Below are positions 17,135 to 29,500 of a DNA stretch of 64,000 nucleotides, piece after piece. Source of the stretch: Nitzschia sp. DOCU1 (taxonomy: Eukaryota > Bacillariophyta > Bacillariophyceae > Bacillariales > Bacillariaceae). The notes under the pieces are model-generated. The model searched no databases, had not been told where the DNA came from, and saw only the letters and a list, made by a program, of their open reading frames with translations. The stretch spans positions 3,621,029 through 3,685,028 of the forward strand of contig OX595990.1 in NCBI GenBank assembly GCA_951394045.1. The letters run 5' to 3'. Each line of letters starts with the position of its first letter. The stretch's first letter is position 1. Both the position numbers and the translations under genes were made by a program.

Positions 17135-18330
17135 ATGTTCACAGCATTTGACGATACACTGCTGGTTCTTCACTCATCTTCTGCTTCTTCCGGCTTGTTC
17201 GGGAGGCTTGCAGGGTCGGAGAGAGGCGGCCAAATTCGAAATTCATCCCAAAGCGACGAAACTAGAGAACGCACCTGTGCGATTGTATCAAACGAAGACA
17301 GCAGCATCATGGGTATTGCTCGTACTGGAATCCCCATCTTCCCCTGGCAGCTTCATGACATGTTGAATGATGCTCCACGAAAAGGGTTTGCCGATTTGGT
17401 CGCGTGGGAGGATGATGGTAGATCTTTCAAAGTACACGACAAGGCGTCGTTTGCCGCCATTGTGCTGCCACAATACTTCCAAGGCCAGACATTGTATCGG
17501 TCCTTTCAGCGACAACGTAAGCTGCTTGTCACATCTCGTCGATAAAGGGTGTTCGTTGCAAGTGTAATTCCTGTCTAACAACACGACTTTCCCAATGATG
17601 CTTCCCCATCACAGTAAACATATATGGATTCAAAATGGTGTCTTGTGGTTCTCGCAAGGGAGCTTATACTCATGAGCTTTTAGAGCGAGGCAGGCCGGAT
17701 ATTTGCCGTTTCATGACGCGATCCAGGATGCACAACAAGCAGGGAACGACCGGGAGGAGCCATCATCGTCCCAGGCACCATTCCGCGGGTTCAATCATGA
17801 AGTCTAGCAAATTCCGTGAAATATCAGCCTGTCGTTCGGCTGCGTTTCACAGAAGCTATTCTTCAACAACATCGGTTCCTGTGTCATCGAGGTATCAGAT
17901 GGCGACTTGTCGATGGCCTGAAAGCTCCCCCAGGAATCAGGTGTTTGGCACACCGATACGTTGTCCATCCAACAGCAGCAACACCAGCGAGACTGGAACC
18001 TCTATAGGAGCCGCCGCTCTACTCGCCAGTTCGTTCGAGGTTGTGACTCGACCAGCGAGAAGCAATCCACGGCAGGATTTTGCATCCAGGCCTCTTTCCG
18101 AAGTTTTCCAAAGTGACGACCTGGTTGATGATGACTTGTTTTCTGTCTCTTGGAGGAAGATTGCCGCATCGAAGGGAGGCAGGCTCGACCTGGAGCCACA
18201 TCCCATTCAAACACAAGCCGACGAACTGTTGCCTTTGCCCATCGCCGGCGACTCAAACGGCGGCACCAGGCCTCGATTGTCAGCCGAATTCGTGGACGAA
18301 CTCATTCAGATCTTCCTTCCGTCATCGTGA
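17135..18330 (+). CDS. Heat shock factor (HSF)-type transcription factor
   Basis: Exons 17135-17516 and 17615-18330 give 365 residues. The 98-nt intron (GTAAGC...ACAG) falls inside the DNA-binding domain, between RQ and LNIYGFK. The domain spans about 69-165: FPWQLHDMLN, then FKVHD, the recognition-helix region LYRSFQRQLNIYGF, and a C-terminal HELLERGRPDICRFM, all as in HSFs. The N-terminus (1-65) is Ser-rich and unlike family members. The C-terminal 200 residues are low complexity with an acidic patch (SDDLVDDDLF). No obvious heptad oligomerisation domain is seen, which is common for diatom HSFs. It should bind nGAAn-type elements in the nucleus. The start at 17135 is the first ATG in frame after a stop-free leader. 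Confidence 0.85.
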
Positions 18331-19378
18331 TTGTCGGTGTTATCCTTGTACCATCCTCAACGAGGGAGCAGCACTCTGTAGCAGGCAGGGAACATCAGAT
18401 GTGGCGCTGTCATGGATGCATCGCCGTAAAATACTTTCCCGCATCATGTGGTTGGAGGGAGAGCAAAGGAAGGGTGAGATCTTCCAACGTAACGTCCGCT
18501 AGTGGAGATACAGCGAGAGAAGGATCGGGCGATACGACTTGTATCCGCCAACACCATTATCATGGGTAGCAATAGCAATGAAACCTTTCCTCCAACGCTG
18601 TCATCAGCAGCAGAGGCGTTGCGTATCTTGATTAGCAAACGATTCCCTTGTGGAAACGACCGTACGGGCGTGGACGCGCAACAAGTAGAGGGGCGCCGAA
18701 TGCTGCATGTGCCGTATCCAGCAACGAAAAGAATCACCCAATTGATTTACAATAACTACCAGCGGCCAGGCGAAGAAAAGAATCAAAAGTTCTAACTCGC
18801 GGCATCATATCATATTCTGACCCTAATCTGAAGAGCTTCTTTGTAAATACATTCAGAATGAAATGCGAAACGTCGAAGCTTGAACTACCGTATTTTGTGG
18901 AGTGAATTCAACAACAAATAGAGTTGAACGTACGCCTTTAATATTCGAAATTCGGATGCCTGTTCTGTAGAGGTGCCCCCAAAACTGCATGAAGCCTTCT
19001 TTCGGCTTAGAGAATACAACGAAGGCTGTTCTTTTTCTGATTCCTTATATCGGCGACCAGTAACATTAAGATGTAAAGTTCAACAGGAGATCCGGCAGTT
19101 TCATTGAATTATGCCATAGTAAGTTTAATTGTTTCGGATACCATTCGGCGAATGATTATTAGTAAGCATTATCAATATCCCTCTATTATTAAAGGAATTC
19201 CAAGGCACTAATCAATTGAGACTGAGGTGGTCGGGATCTGGCCTCTGAAGCGATCTTTATACCCAGTCTACCCCCTTGCTCCCGTGAAAGCCAAACGCAA
19301 ATAAAAAACCATCCGTCGCTTGTTGTTGCTGCCACAAAATCAAATGGCTTTCAATTTTGTTGTTCTACCACTTTCACC
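18331..19378. other. Intergenic, AT-rich
   Basis: Becomes AT-rich after about 18800. A short open frame near 18563-18795 has no recognisable feature and lies in the 3' flank of the HSF gene. Nothing else is supported. Confidence 0.4.
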
Positions 19379-20119
19379 ATGCCTCAATATCGACGCTATT
19401 TCTCAGAATTGAGAGTTGCATACCTCCTCGAAGATATTGTCCTAGTGCCTGATTCAGCGGCTTGCGGCGGAAGCACCCTCAAGACCTGTCAGAATCGAAA
19501 AACTTGCGCGAAATTCTCACAGCGGCCGAGCTTTCAGGCTTTCTCTGCTCTCAACGACAGCTTCTCCCCACCAAGTTGTCCTGCAAGAAAACTCAGCCAT
19601 GACGATTTGGTCAGTTCATTGAGAAAAACTCCTTCGTTCAAAAACAAGCAACTGCGAGGACCATCGTCTTCTGCATCGAGCCCAAACTTGACCAAGGAGG
19701 AAACCTATCGCAGTAAAAGCGGATTTTCCTATCGAAGACGAACTACTTCGGACTCTATGAGTGGCTTCTATGCCGAAGTCACACCTCAAAGGGCACGGCG
19801 TTGTGATATTGCACACGAAGAAAGAACCTCTGCCAGCGCCCCTCAACGAAGGCGGTCTCATACAACAACTACTATTGGTGCTGGTCGTCAAAGTTGTGAA
19901 AATGCGAGATGGGAGAGCGATAGCTGCAGTAATCGTCTGAATGATGACCAGAAGAACAACACGAGGTTGCTAGTCACTGCCTCCTTGGCAGCAAGCCGTC
20001 GTCTGTCGTTGGGAAGAAACGACGATTCGGAGGAGGTTGCTGGCGTGGTGGTGAAGGAGAAGCAGTTCGGGGAATTACTCACGCTGATCGAACAAGCACA
20101 CGATGCCATCATGGCATAG
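19379..20119 (+). CDS. Hypothetical Ser/Arg-rich protein
   Basis: 246 residues with no recognised family. The ATG sits in CACCATG context after a long AT-rich leader. The protein is basic and mostly disordered, with many Ser-x-Arg and Arg-Arg patches (YRRRTTSDS, APQRRRSHTTT, AASRRLSLGRN) that look like basophilic kinase sites. It ends in a short predicted amphipathic helix (FGELLTLIEQAHDAIMA). The small size, lack of internal stops and single frame over 740 bp support a real gene. Nuclear or cytoplasmic location is likely, since no signal peptide is seen. It is convergent with the PAQR gene. Confidence 0.6.
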   Translation: MPQYRRYFSELRVAYLLEDIVLVPDSAACGGSTLKTCQNRKTCAKFSQRPSFQAFSALNDSFSPPSCPARKLSHDDLVSSLRKTPSFKNKQLRGPSSSASSPNLTKEETYRSKSGFSYRRRTTSDSMSGFYAEVTPQRARRCDIAHEERTSASAPQRRRSHTTTTIGAGRQSCENARWESDSCSNRLNDDQKNNTRLLVTASLAASRRLSLGRNDDSEEVAGVVVKEKQFGELLTLIEQAHDAIMA

Positions 20120-21182
20120 CAGGGGATTCTTTTTAGTGTAACGACTAATACTGCTAGTACTTGTTCACAGTGCTCCTGCCTGCTACTAAGCTTTCCTAGT
20201 AGTCTGCCAACCACAGGCCGCGGCCATTGCTTCTTCCTAGTAGTGCTGCTATCGATCTGGCGATTATTAGGTGAGATCCATCGTTCCTCCATCGTCAAGA
20301 TGAGACCAAATAGATGGTGCGCACTTAGTATTACTACTTTCACGCAATATACTTTTGTGTATTGCTTCCAGCAGCAGCTCGTCGGATGATAGCAGCATTT
20401 CCGATTATGCTCGAGTCCCCTCCAAACACCACCAGCATTCCTGGCGACTTGCATGATGGACGATATCAGGGAGGCCAGACTTCTTGCAAGTGGAATAATG
20501 GACTGCCTCCGAATACTCATTTTCCTCGTGGTCTTCCACGCTTGCCGATGAGTCAACGAGATGAGGATGAGGAATACGACGACTTGCTGTGCATAATCGA
20601 ACTGGCCAGCGACGTTGGCAAGGGATTGCACCAATTTATGTAAGCCACCTAGCTACTATAAATCTAGTGCAAATAATTTTGGGGGCCGAACGGACGGCTA
20701 AGGTTGTGAGCATTAGGTCCTACAAATTTTATGCCGATGGCTTGCCATCGTTCTTTGTTCGCCGTTATTGAGCAGTTTACCGCAACAAAAGCTTACCCCG
20801 TAGTCAATAAGACTGGGGGCGTAATCGAGCGGCTACGTTGTTGGAAGCCCCATCGACCTTCAGGCGCCGCTAGTTGCAAATGCGAGAAAAGCTGAAGTTG
20901 AAACGATATATCATTCTATTAACAAGGCTACAAGCAAGTACAAGAGTAGGAGCACTGCTGTCCTCCTGTAACTGGTACACGCTGGGAGGCTATCATGAAA
21001 ATCTAAACCGGTCGTTCACGACGCGATCGACGCAGAGTGACCGTGAAAGCAGGATCCTGGAGCCGTGGCATACCTTACATTCAGTCATTTTCCGAGGTGC
21101 AACGCCCCCCAACCATCTTCTCGCAATATGCATGTTTGGGTGAAATGCGGCCACTAACCGCAAGCCTTCTTGCCCTTGCTTC
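20120..21182. other. Intergenic with one weak open frame
   Basis: An open frame at about 20398-20643 encodes some 80 residues with an acidic tail (SQRDEDEEYDDLL). It could be a small gene but has no family features. The remainder shows nothing. Confidence 0.35.
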
Positions 21183-22169
21183 TTATGCTTGAGGTCGCTC
21201 CCACTTTAGGACGTATTCGTACATCATGAACCAATGAACTGCCGCCGCCAGTAGGACAAAAATGTGCCACAATTCATGGAATCCAAACCGTCCTGGATAC
21301 GGATTCGGCTGCTCTGTGCTATAAATGATACCGCCAATCGTATACAGGACTCCTCCCAAGATCATCAATCCGACACCACCCATCCCCATGACGGGCCATA
21401 ACCAGAATGTCATAAAGGCACCGAGCCAGCCCAGCGTTACATACATGGTCATTGTCAGCCACTTGGGCGCCTTGTGAAAGTATCTGGCCGTCACATACAT
21501 GCTAGCCAGACTCAGCACCCACACGACCGAAAAGAACGACCATCCCACCGTCGTGTAGGGAAAGTACACCAAACACAATGGCGTAAAGGTCCCGGCAATA
21601 AGGGGAAAGATTGCCAGATAATCCAACAATTGAAAGAATCTTTCCCATGCGGGCGTCGTCGTAATGGCATGATGCAGAGTCGACGCTCCAAACAAAAAGC
21701 ACAAACTCGCGCCGTAAATACTGAAGGAAACAATTTTCCAGGGCGCTCCCTGGGCCGACGATTCCGAAATAAGCAAGACCGATGCCAGGACGCTCATGAA
21801 AAAGCCAGCCAAGTGTGAACAGCTATTAAAGACTTCGTCCGTAGCATGGATGCTTCCATCGCGGCTTAAGTTTCCCACGTGGCCAAAGTCGGTAAAGCGC
21901 CAAAAGCATTCAATGTCGTCATTGTCGTCATAATGCGAACTCTCGCCATGCTTACCAGCTGGTTGATGGTCGTACTGGTAACTGCTAGCCATCAAGCCGT
22001 CAGAGGAGGTATTGAGCGAATCGCGGTCCATGATGCTTACTTTGTATGATGTTGTTGAGGTAGATCTGAAGGAGAAGAAGACGAAGAAATGCGAAATGGC
22101 CATCGTTTTTGCAGATTCCGGCGATCGCCAATCTGCTCTGATGACGCGACTCGGCAGTCTTCGCATCAT
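21183..22169 (-). CDS. PAQR / HlyIII-family seven-helix membrane protein
   Basis: 328 residues from Met at 22169; a downstream Met at 22031 (MDRDSLN) would give 282 and may be the true start. After an acidic soluble N-terminus (to about 112) there are seven hydrophobic helices. Family motifs are present: FGASTLHH (160-167), LLDYLAIFPLIAGTFTP (181-197), and the C-terminal HELWHIF (298-304) with a further His at 312. The three His positions match the zinc site of adiponectin-receptor-like PAQR proteins, which act as membrane ceramidases or receptors. The HlyIII name does not imply a toxin. Likely sites are the plasma membrane or an endomembrane. No intron is seen. Confidence 0.9.
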   Translation of the reverse strand: MMRRLPSRVIRADWRSPESAKTMAISHFFVFFSFRSTSTTSYKVSIMDRDSLNTSSDGLMASSYQYDHQPAGKHGESSHYDDNDDIECFWRFTDFGHVGNLSRDGSIHATDEVFNSCSHLAGFFMSVLASVLLISESSAQGAPWKIVSFSIYGASLCFLFGASTLHHAITTTPAWERFFQLLDYLAIFPLIAGTFTPLCLVYFPYTTVGWSFFSVVWVLSLASMYVTARYFHKAPKWLTMTMYVTLGWLGAFMTFWLWPVMGMGGVGLMILGGVLYTIGGIIYSTEQPNPYPGRFGFHELWHIFVLLAAAVHWFMMYEYVLKWERPQA

Positions 22170-24090
22170 CGATTTCCCGCCAAAACGCGCCGGGACAGCC
22201 TCAAAAATGACCGTTGCTTTGACCCCATCGACTCTTCAGAATGAATCAATCGACTTCTTTTGATGATTCATTCGACTTCTTATTTTTCTTCATCGGGTAC
22301 GCTCTCTCGCCAACGAGCGAGGGGCGCTCTTCCTGTTTCTAAACCACAAAGCAACGTCCCCTGCCGTCCTCTACTAGAAGTTAGGAGCAGTGGAGGACGA
22401 TATTGACGTCAAGAGAGAAAGCCAAATTCCAGCCCAACCGCTGCATCATTCGTGATAACACAGCACCAGAGCAGACAGAGGACCACGATTCGTCTTTCAG
22501 CTGCACCTACGCATGTCCATGGAGCTCACAGTACTATCGGGCATGGCCATGGGACGAAGGGCGTCTTCGGCTCTTCTGCCAGCTACCGGTACTCGTAGTA
22601 GTAGCTACTCTAGACGACAACCAACGATAGGTAATAGACCCATGCTACAACATTACTATTGTCCGACCAACTCGATTGTTGTCGGATGATGGCGCAGACT
22701 CTCATCCATACGCCAATAAAGAATATTTCGGTGTTACTTTACTCCGAACTATGATATTTGGAATCTTCGGATGCTAGAGAATTCAGAAGGCCACCTTTAA
22801 ATGATCTTCACAGAAATCTTCTTCGCCATGGTCGTGGTGGAAGCAAAGCTGCATTCCAATTAGGAGTCGAGAATTGAATGGGGAGACAAAGAGTAGTACG
22901 GAGTAATTGCTTGATTGAACCTTTGCTTTCTTGGATGTTCTTTTGCCAGTGGGCTTTTGTCCACGTTTCCGCCACCAAGTTTCGCCCTCACACAAGAATG
23001 CTTGGAATGTACGAGAACACACGTAAATGAACGCCCCGATTCTGTCATCGAACAATCGTACGGGAAATGTGACTGCTATGAGCTATTGTCCACCTTTCCG
23101 CCACCAAGTTGCGCCCTAACACAAGTATACGCTGGGAATGTACGAGAACACACGTCAATGAACGCCCCGATTCTGTCATCGAACTATCGTACGGGAAATG
23201 TGACTGCTATTTAGCGTGGGCTCCCGAAAAGAGCTTGGGCAAAGTTGAATCATCACCAAGACAATGAAGCCACCTTGTTGAACTTGGGAGTTGCTTACCT
23301 TAAATGTTCCCTACCGAATAATGTAGGCATGCAAGAATGAAAAGGTTCTCAATTGCATAACTCGAGGCGTCGAGTATTCTGCTACGCAGAACAAGATGTT
23401 CAGTTGTGACTGCTGATACTGCATCATTGCCTGCTACGTTGCGGGTACGGATACGCTAACGCACCGGTACGTGGCGATCAAGGAGGTGCGGTGAAGTCGT
23501 TTGTCGTATGGTTCCGTAGTTGTCACAAAAGTCGGTTTTGTGCTGCCTACTTATGGCCTCCAAAGTTCTAAGTCTACCGAGATCCTGATGCCGATTTAAC
23601 GAGCCGAGAAAAGAATCCGCTAACTCACTTCCTGATATGCGCCCAATCCGTGTATTCGGCGTTGCGAAACATCATATCACCCTTCAAGAAATCTCTGGAA
23701 CACTGGGTAATTCGGTCAAGGAAAGTCGAGAGCAATCCGTCCTTCCCCACAAGCATGCCAGATTAATAAATGTTAAATGCGCAATAGAGCAATAATATCA
23801 CCGTCTTGAAAGCGCTCCCTCCCGAGGCCTAAATATACCACCATCGTCATCTTGTGCCTCTTCCAAAGATCTTTGAAGCAAACCTCCGAAAGCCCCCTCG
23901 CTCATAAACCATCCAAGCGATCCTTTTGCAAGACTCGGGGTAACTATCTTTCCCGAGAATTTCCTGATATTGCCCGACCATAACCTCAACAACACGCTCC
24001 AGCGACCCAACTGCTGCAGCAGCGCTGAACATACTACTACCAGGACGACACCGCCAAAGCAACGTCTCTTTCGATTAAAAGAACATCAAG
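22170..24090. other. Intergenic, includes a tandem duplication
   Basis: Nearly 1.9 kb upstream of both the PAQR gene and the second HSF. No gene can be supported. Confidence 0.45.
22959..23213. repeat. Tandem duplication, 128-bp period, two copies
   Basis: Copy 1 starts TGTCCACGTTTCCGCCACCA at 22959 and copy 2 at 23087. They share the segment AACGCCCCGATTCTGTCATC and differ at a handful of sites plus a small indel. Confidence 0.92.
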
Positions 24091-25135
24091 ATGATGATGA
24101 TGATTACGAACAATGTCAATGAAATGATGAAACTATCTACCCGGGATCATGACAAGGTGACCCCCTCTGCTATTTCTGATTCTGGCTCTCTGCCAAAACG
24201 ATTCCCCTTCCGCTTGAATGACATGCTCAATGACGCCGAGCGTCATGGAAACGATCACATTGTTTCCTGGCTTCCCGACGGCAAGATGTTCAAGGTTCAC
24301 AAGCACAAGGAATTCGCCAACCGTATCATGCCCCTGTATTGCCGCCACACTCGATACAAGTCGTTCCTTCGACAGTAAGTGCCTCCCCACCCTTCCCGCG
24401 CTCAGGTTCCTGACTCGCATCTAACAACTCCGGTTGCTGTCCTTCTTCAGACTTTCCATGTACAAGTTTCAGCGTATCAACGAAGGCCCCATGCGTGGTT
24501 GTTATCACCACCCAAACTTTGCGCGAGACCGATTCGATTTGATTGAAAAGATCAATCGCAACGATCGCGATAATGCAGATGACACTGTCGCATCGCCTGC
24601 CCAGAAGAGTATGCCAGCCAAACCAAAGAAAACAGCGGCTTCCGCTGCCAAGAAGCAAAAACAAAAATCTTCATCGAAAAAGCAAAACAACAAGACACCT
24701 CCCCATAACGATATCAGCAATAGGATGGGGGAAACGGCTTCATATAGTGACCATACTGCGAGTGAAGACGAGGAATTCGAATTAATCGACTTTTCAGCAG
24801 ATGAAAAACTCACTCTGGAGACACCGGCAAGAAGTGCCGACAAGCCACATATGATGGTCGCCCCACTATCACCCACACATCGACCCCAAGGCGTGTTTCG
24901 GACAATGCGGCAAATGAGTAGTCTAGGAGGCCTCTTCGATGTCAGAGATGAGACAAAGACGACAGATATCCTGATGAAAAGCACCAGTGCCCCCCTGCGC
25001 CTCCTATCTTCCACGAGCACTTCAACGCAACGCGAGTATATCGCGGCTGCCAACCCCATGCCCTTCATGCCCAGTGTTCCAGATGACATCTTGGATGAGA
25101 TCATCAGCACCTTTGGTAGGATGGAGAGGAGGTAA
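24091..25135 (+). CDS. Heat shock factor (HSF)-type transcription factor
   Basis: Exons 24091-24374 and 24451-25135 give 322 residues; the intron is 76 nt (GTAAGT...TCAG). It sits at the same place in the DNA-binding domain as in the HSF at 17135 (FLRQ / LSMYKFQR), which supports both models and common descent. The domain covers about 38-137: FPFRLNDMLN, MFKVHKHKEF, YKSFLRQ, then HHPNFARDRFDLI. A Lys-rich segment after it (KPKKTAASAAKKQKQK) may be a nuclear localisation signal. An acidic stretch follows (SEDEEFELIDFSADE). The C-terminus ends DDILDEIISTFGRME, resembling the end of the other HSF (EFVDELIQIF). Four Met codons begin the frame; the first is taken. Confidence 0.9.
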
Positions 25136-26581
25136 TGCACTCTCTGCTTCGCGGGTACCCGTTTAGGTGCCCCGGCTATCAGCACTGAGAAACTCGTCGA
25201 CTGGGACACAGCCATCACTCCAGCCAGAATTTCAACTAAAGCCAACAATTTTGATAGAACTTCAGTGCGTTTTCCTAGTCGCAAAGTTGCGCAACGGAGC
25301 CGGCATGGGCCCTTTTCCTCAGGCTGCCAAAAGGTAGAGATATAGTGCTAGTAGGCACTAGTGGGTCTTGTAGTATCGACGGATACCCGGAGATGAAGTG
25401 TAGCACGACATCACAAGTCTCCTCACTTCCTTCTCAAGAAGATCTTCGCGACCAGATAGAATTGCTTGGGGAACTTCAGATGTCAATCACTAGCTCATCC
25501 CAATGTTCCAATCATATGTTCAGTTATTCGTGATCACAAAAGGTAGTTTCTTTCGTTGACTTTTTCCCGTTGCTTTCTTCATCGTCGTGGTCCTCATCGT
25601 CGTTATTCGAAACCAAGAGGATTGACTGATTTTGTGTTCGAAGTTCTGTTGATGAAAATGAAAAATATCAGGGAATATTTCGGATGTCCCAAGAATTAGG
25701 ACCACGGCTTCGACTGATGTCTCCATGGCTTATCTAAATGAGTTTCGCGACGAGTCATTTCACGATCAGAATTAGTGCCTTTCAGTCATTGACGTCTCAT
25801 TGTTTAACTTCAGGATTAGGGGAGCGTTGGGGTCGAAACGTCACAATCTTGGGTGACATCGTGGGCATCTTGCACCCACGCCACCACAATCACATACATT
25901 TTCAAAGAACTATGCCATTTCTTTTCCGATGAGAATCGCTCATCCACCTCGGTGAGACTATTCCTTCCTTCTGACCTTCAAGTTTCGACCGAACAATATT
26001 GCCTTTGTCTTTAGCATTCCGGCTCGAGAGAACGGCCAAAGGCGTGCATCACAAAATGGTGGAACGACATGGAACAAGTGAAGTTCATGCAGTCGATCGA
26101 TCAACGCATACGGCCGGGATTTTCCGAAAGAGCGTAATGTGTTTTGGAGCTTTTGTATGCTTGCTAATTGAGCATGGCAGAATAAGGGGATAACAAAACA
26201 GCATGCAACAATCGTCGTCGGCGAAATCAAAAGAGCGTTTTATCCTTTCAGAACGAATTGAAAAGGGCCCTACCCTACCGATACATGATCTCTAAAGTAG
26301 AAGGACCGGTACTATGGTAACCTTTATGACGTCTGAGGTGTTGGATTGCCCAGCTAGGCTCCCAGCTACTAGTAGAATCTACCGCTAGCTAGTAGTACTA
26401 CTAGTCGTCGAGGTAAGTAATAATCAAGAGCAGCTACATTGCACCATGATGTAAAGACAAAGTTATGACAAGGAAGCACTAAGGAAATACTACTAATCTC
26501 TATCGATATTAGTTTCGTCCTAGTGGAACAACAAAGTGAATCCAAAGCGAAAAGAAAACTGTGAAAATGAGATCCTACTCG
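25136..26581. other. Intergenic
   Basis: Short open frames only (for example 25345-25533), with no recognised feature. CTAGTAGTAC-rich stretches occur near 26370-26410. Confidence 0.45.
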
Positions 26582-29500
26582 TCATGAATAGCTCACACTA
26601 TTCTCGTCCTCATTCGAATCATCTGGCAAGAAGACCCCACACGTTCGGACACAGCTAGCTCTCATGTCCCATGCGTCAGTCTCACAAGCCCCTTTTGCGG
26701 CTAGCTCCGCGCAGTTGTCCCACTCGTCAACGTTGCTCGAGATGGGTTTGCGACCTCGATCCCCCACCAAACGATTGTCGCCACCCCAATGGCGGGCTCT
26801 CGAAGCCATGGCCCAGTCGGTGTCCATTGGAATTGGGAATATAGTCGTGGTATCGGAAGTGATGATATCCACGTTGTCTTCATTGACGTCCGCGATGTAG
26901 ATACTGGCGCTGATTCGAATGCCTGACTTATCACTGACATAGTCACAGGCCGCCGTGCCATGCATGGCGTCGTCGCCAACTACCATGGCCTCGTCAAAGA
27001 CGTACTTCGCTCGCCCTTCCCGGCTAGTCGCGTCGTCTTGCAAGATGAATTCAGGAGGAGAATTCTCGACCGCAACCAGTGGAATAATCACGTTAAAGAA
27101 TTTTCCGCCCGTATCCGTCATGTCATAGTGCACGTAGCCTTGATCGCAGTGCGAGACACCCATGAAGCACACGCCTTGAACGAAGAGCCCGTCAAGGTTG
27201 AAGAAGCGGCCAATGGCGTCAAGAGTTTGGTCGAAGTTACCCGCCGCCAACACTTTCAGATAGTCTTCGTGTGTGTGCTCGTTGCCGGCGTTTGCCCAGT
27301 GCATGTTCGACAACCATTTCTTTTCAGGGCGATTCACAAAGTACATGAGCTGGTCATCGCTGGGGTCAACATTGAAGAATTTATGAGACCCGGGCGTGAG
27401 AGGCTCTTTAAGCTGGAGCAGATCCCAGAACAGGTCGATAATGCCCAACCGCTTGGCATATGAGAGGAGCTCTTGGGTAAGTTTCGGGTCCAATCCGACT
27501 CTAGCCGAATATTGGTTGACTCTAGCCTTTGTATCTGCCCAACGAATGGGCTGGATCTCCCCGGGTCTCAAATGGGGGCTGCTAACGAAATCGTGTGCTT
27601 GATCGTCTTCCTCTCCGTCGTCGTCCCCCCAGGGACATTCGCCGTCGCGATCTGCACAATCGTCGTCTTCTCCAGTTTGCAAACGGCTTGGGTTTTTGTT
27701 TCTCCAGCGCTCGGAAAAGATCTCGTCAGGCATATGCATCGGTTGCCGAAAGGCATTTGGAAGATACTCGTCGTCGGCATCCCATTGATCTACAAATAAA
27801 ACGTCCTTGCGGGCGAGCCCCGAATGAAGTTCGAGGGTTTCGTCCGCTGGAAACTCATTCGAATTGATTTCCAAATGAACAGTGTAGGAATAGATTTGAG
27901 TTCCGTCTTCGTCTCGACCGACTGTATCTCTTCTCAAGATATCGCACGGGTGCATGGTTTTGTCCTTCGGGTGGCGACAATGAAATTGTAGATTTGGCGA
28001 GTATGGCTCACCATCTTCTTCTTCTTGCAACGTTGTCAGAGGACTTGTCAGGTCCTTGTTCATATCGCTGGCTCGAACATAAAAATCAAAGTCGTCCTCT
28101 GGTTTCCACGTGTTCAAATGTCGTTGCCATGCTCCTTGCCAATCTGGCCCGTAATCCAATACAATTTCTTCGCCTTCTTGAATGTCTCGTAATGCCACAT
28201 AGTCCACTGCCAAGCATGTACTTTGTTGAAACCCCATGCGTTTGGGCGTCATTGCGAGGCATTTTGGATCCATCCAACTGGTATTGTTGGCCCATACGAC
28301 CTTGACGTTTGGTTCGAGGGAATGATTGATATAAAAGGCCGACGAGCCATAGGGGCACAAAAGTAAGGTGGTATCAGGTCGTCCGAAACAATAGTTGAGC
28401 GCTATTTGCCACCCGATAGGATCGTCCACATCTCGTTCCTCCCAGCTTTCCTTATCGTCTTCTACGAGACGTGTTGCATACATCTTTAACATGTTCCGAT
28501 CGATGATATGAAAGAGTGGTGAATGCGCTACCACCTCTCCTTGAGCCACGGACCGTCTTGCAAAGGCACCTCGACCAGCTTGAGGGATTTGAGATTCTCC
28601 CACAACCAATCCATCCATGCAGCGGCCATATTTTTCAAGATATTCCAAAGACCGAATACTTTTGGCTTGTTCAACGTCTCTCAAGGATGATCCAGTTTCT
28701 ATTGCTGCTTTTACGTCTGCCCATTCTGTTGGAAAGGCCAGTATCGAACCTTCGTTCAAGTCGAGCATCCGTTGGAGCAACGCAGCAATGTCAGGGAGGA
28801 TTTTTGTTGACAAGTCCTTTTGGTCGTTGTTCAAGTGCGTCTTGACAAAGGATTGAAACGATTCATCATATTCTTGTTGACTGTTGTCCAATCGTTCAAA
28901 CAGCAATTGATAAAAAGCTTGCATAGTCGTTTCCGGCAAGCCATACAGATGCTGTAGTTTACCAAATTCTGACAATACGTCTTGTGCTATCTGATAATCT
29001 TCAGGGCGAGGTACCTTGCCCCCGAGCATTTCAACCTTGTCAGCAAACCAAGTTTCGCCGTAATCACTAAAGATTTCCGAAAAGGGCGGAATCTTTGTTA
29101 TAGTGGGGGTGTGGTAGCCATGAATTGTGGAAAAGCCGCCGACTCCTGGATCGGTCGTTCGATGCATATCCAGAGAATCCACTTCTAAGTCATACGGCTC
29201 GTCAATGCTCAGGACGGACGTTTTCGAATTGACCAAGCTCCCTGTGCCGCTCGCGAAAAACATGGTGTCGGTTGTGAAATGATCGTGCCATTTAAATGTC
29301 AAGGGACTAATGACAAAGTTCATCAAATAGTCGCGCCAGTTGCTCGCTGCGGCCGATTGAGAATTTCCTTCGAACCCGCCATTGTTAATTTCCATGTTGA
29401 TAAATGGAAGGACAACTTGATCGACATCCAAGGCATCGGCAACGCCAGCGTCGATCTCAGTTGCGCCGTTAAAGACGCCCAGGCCAGCTCCTGGAATCGT

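Noticed and set aside
21183..22169. Haemolysin gene
   Set aside because: HlyIII is only the historic family name; the motifs are those of PAQR membrane receptors/ceramidases.
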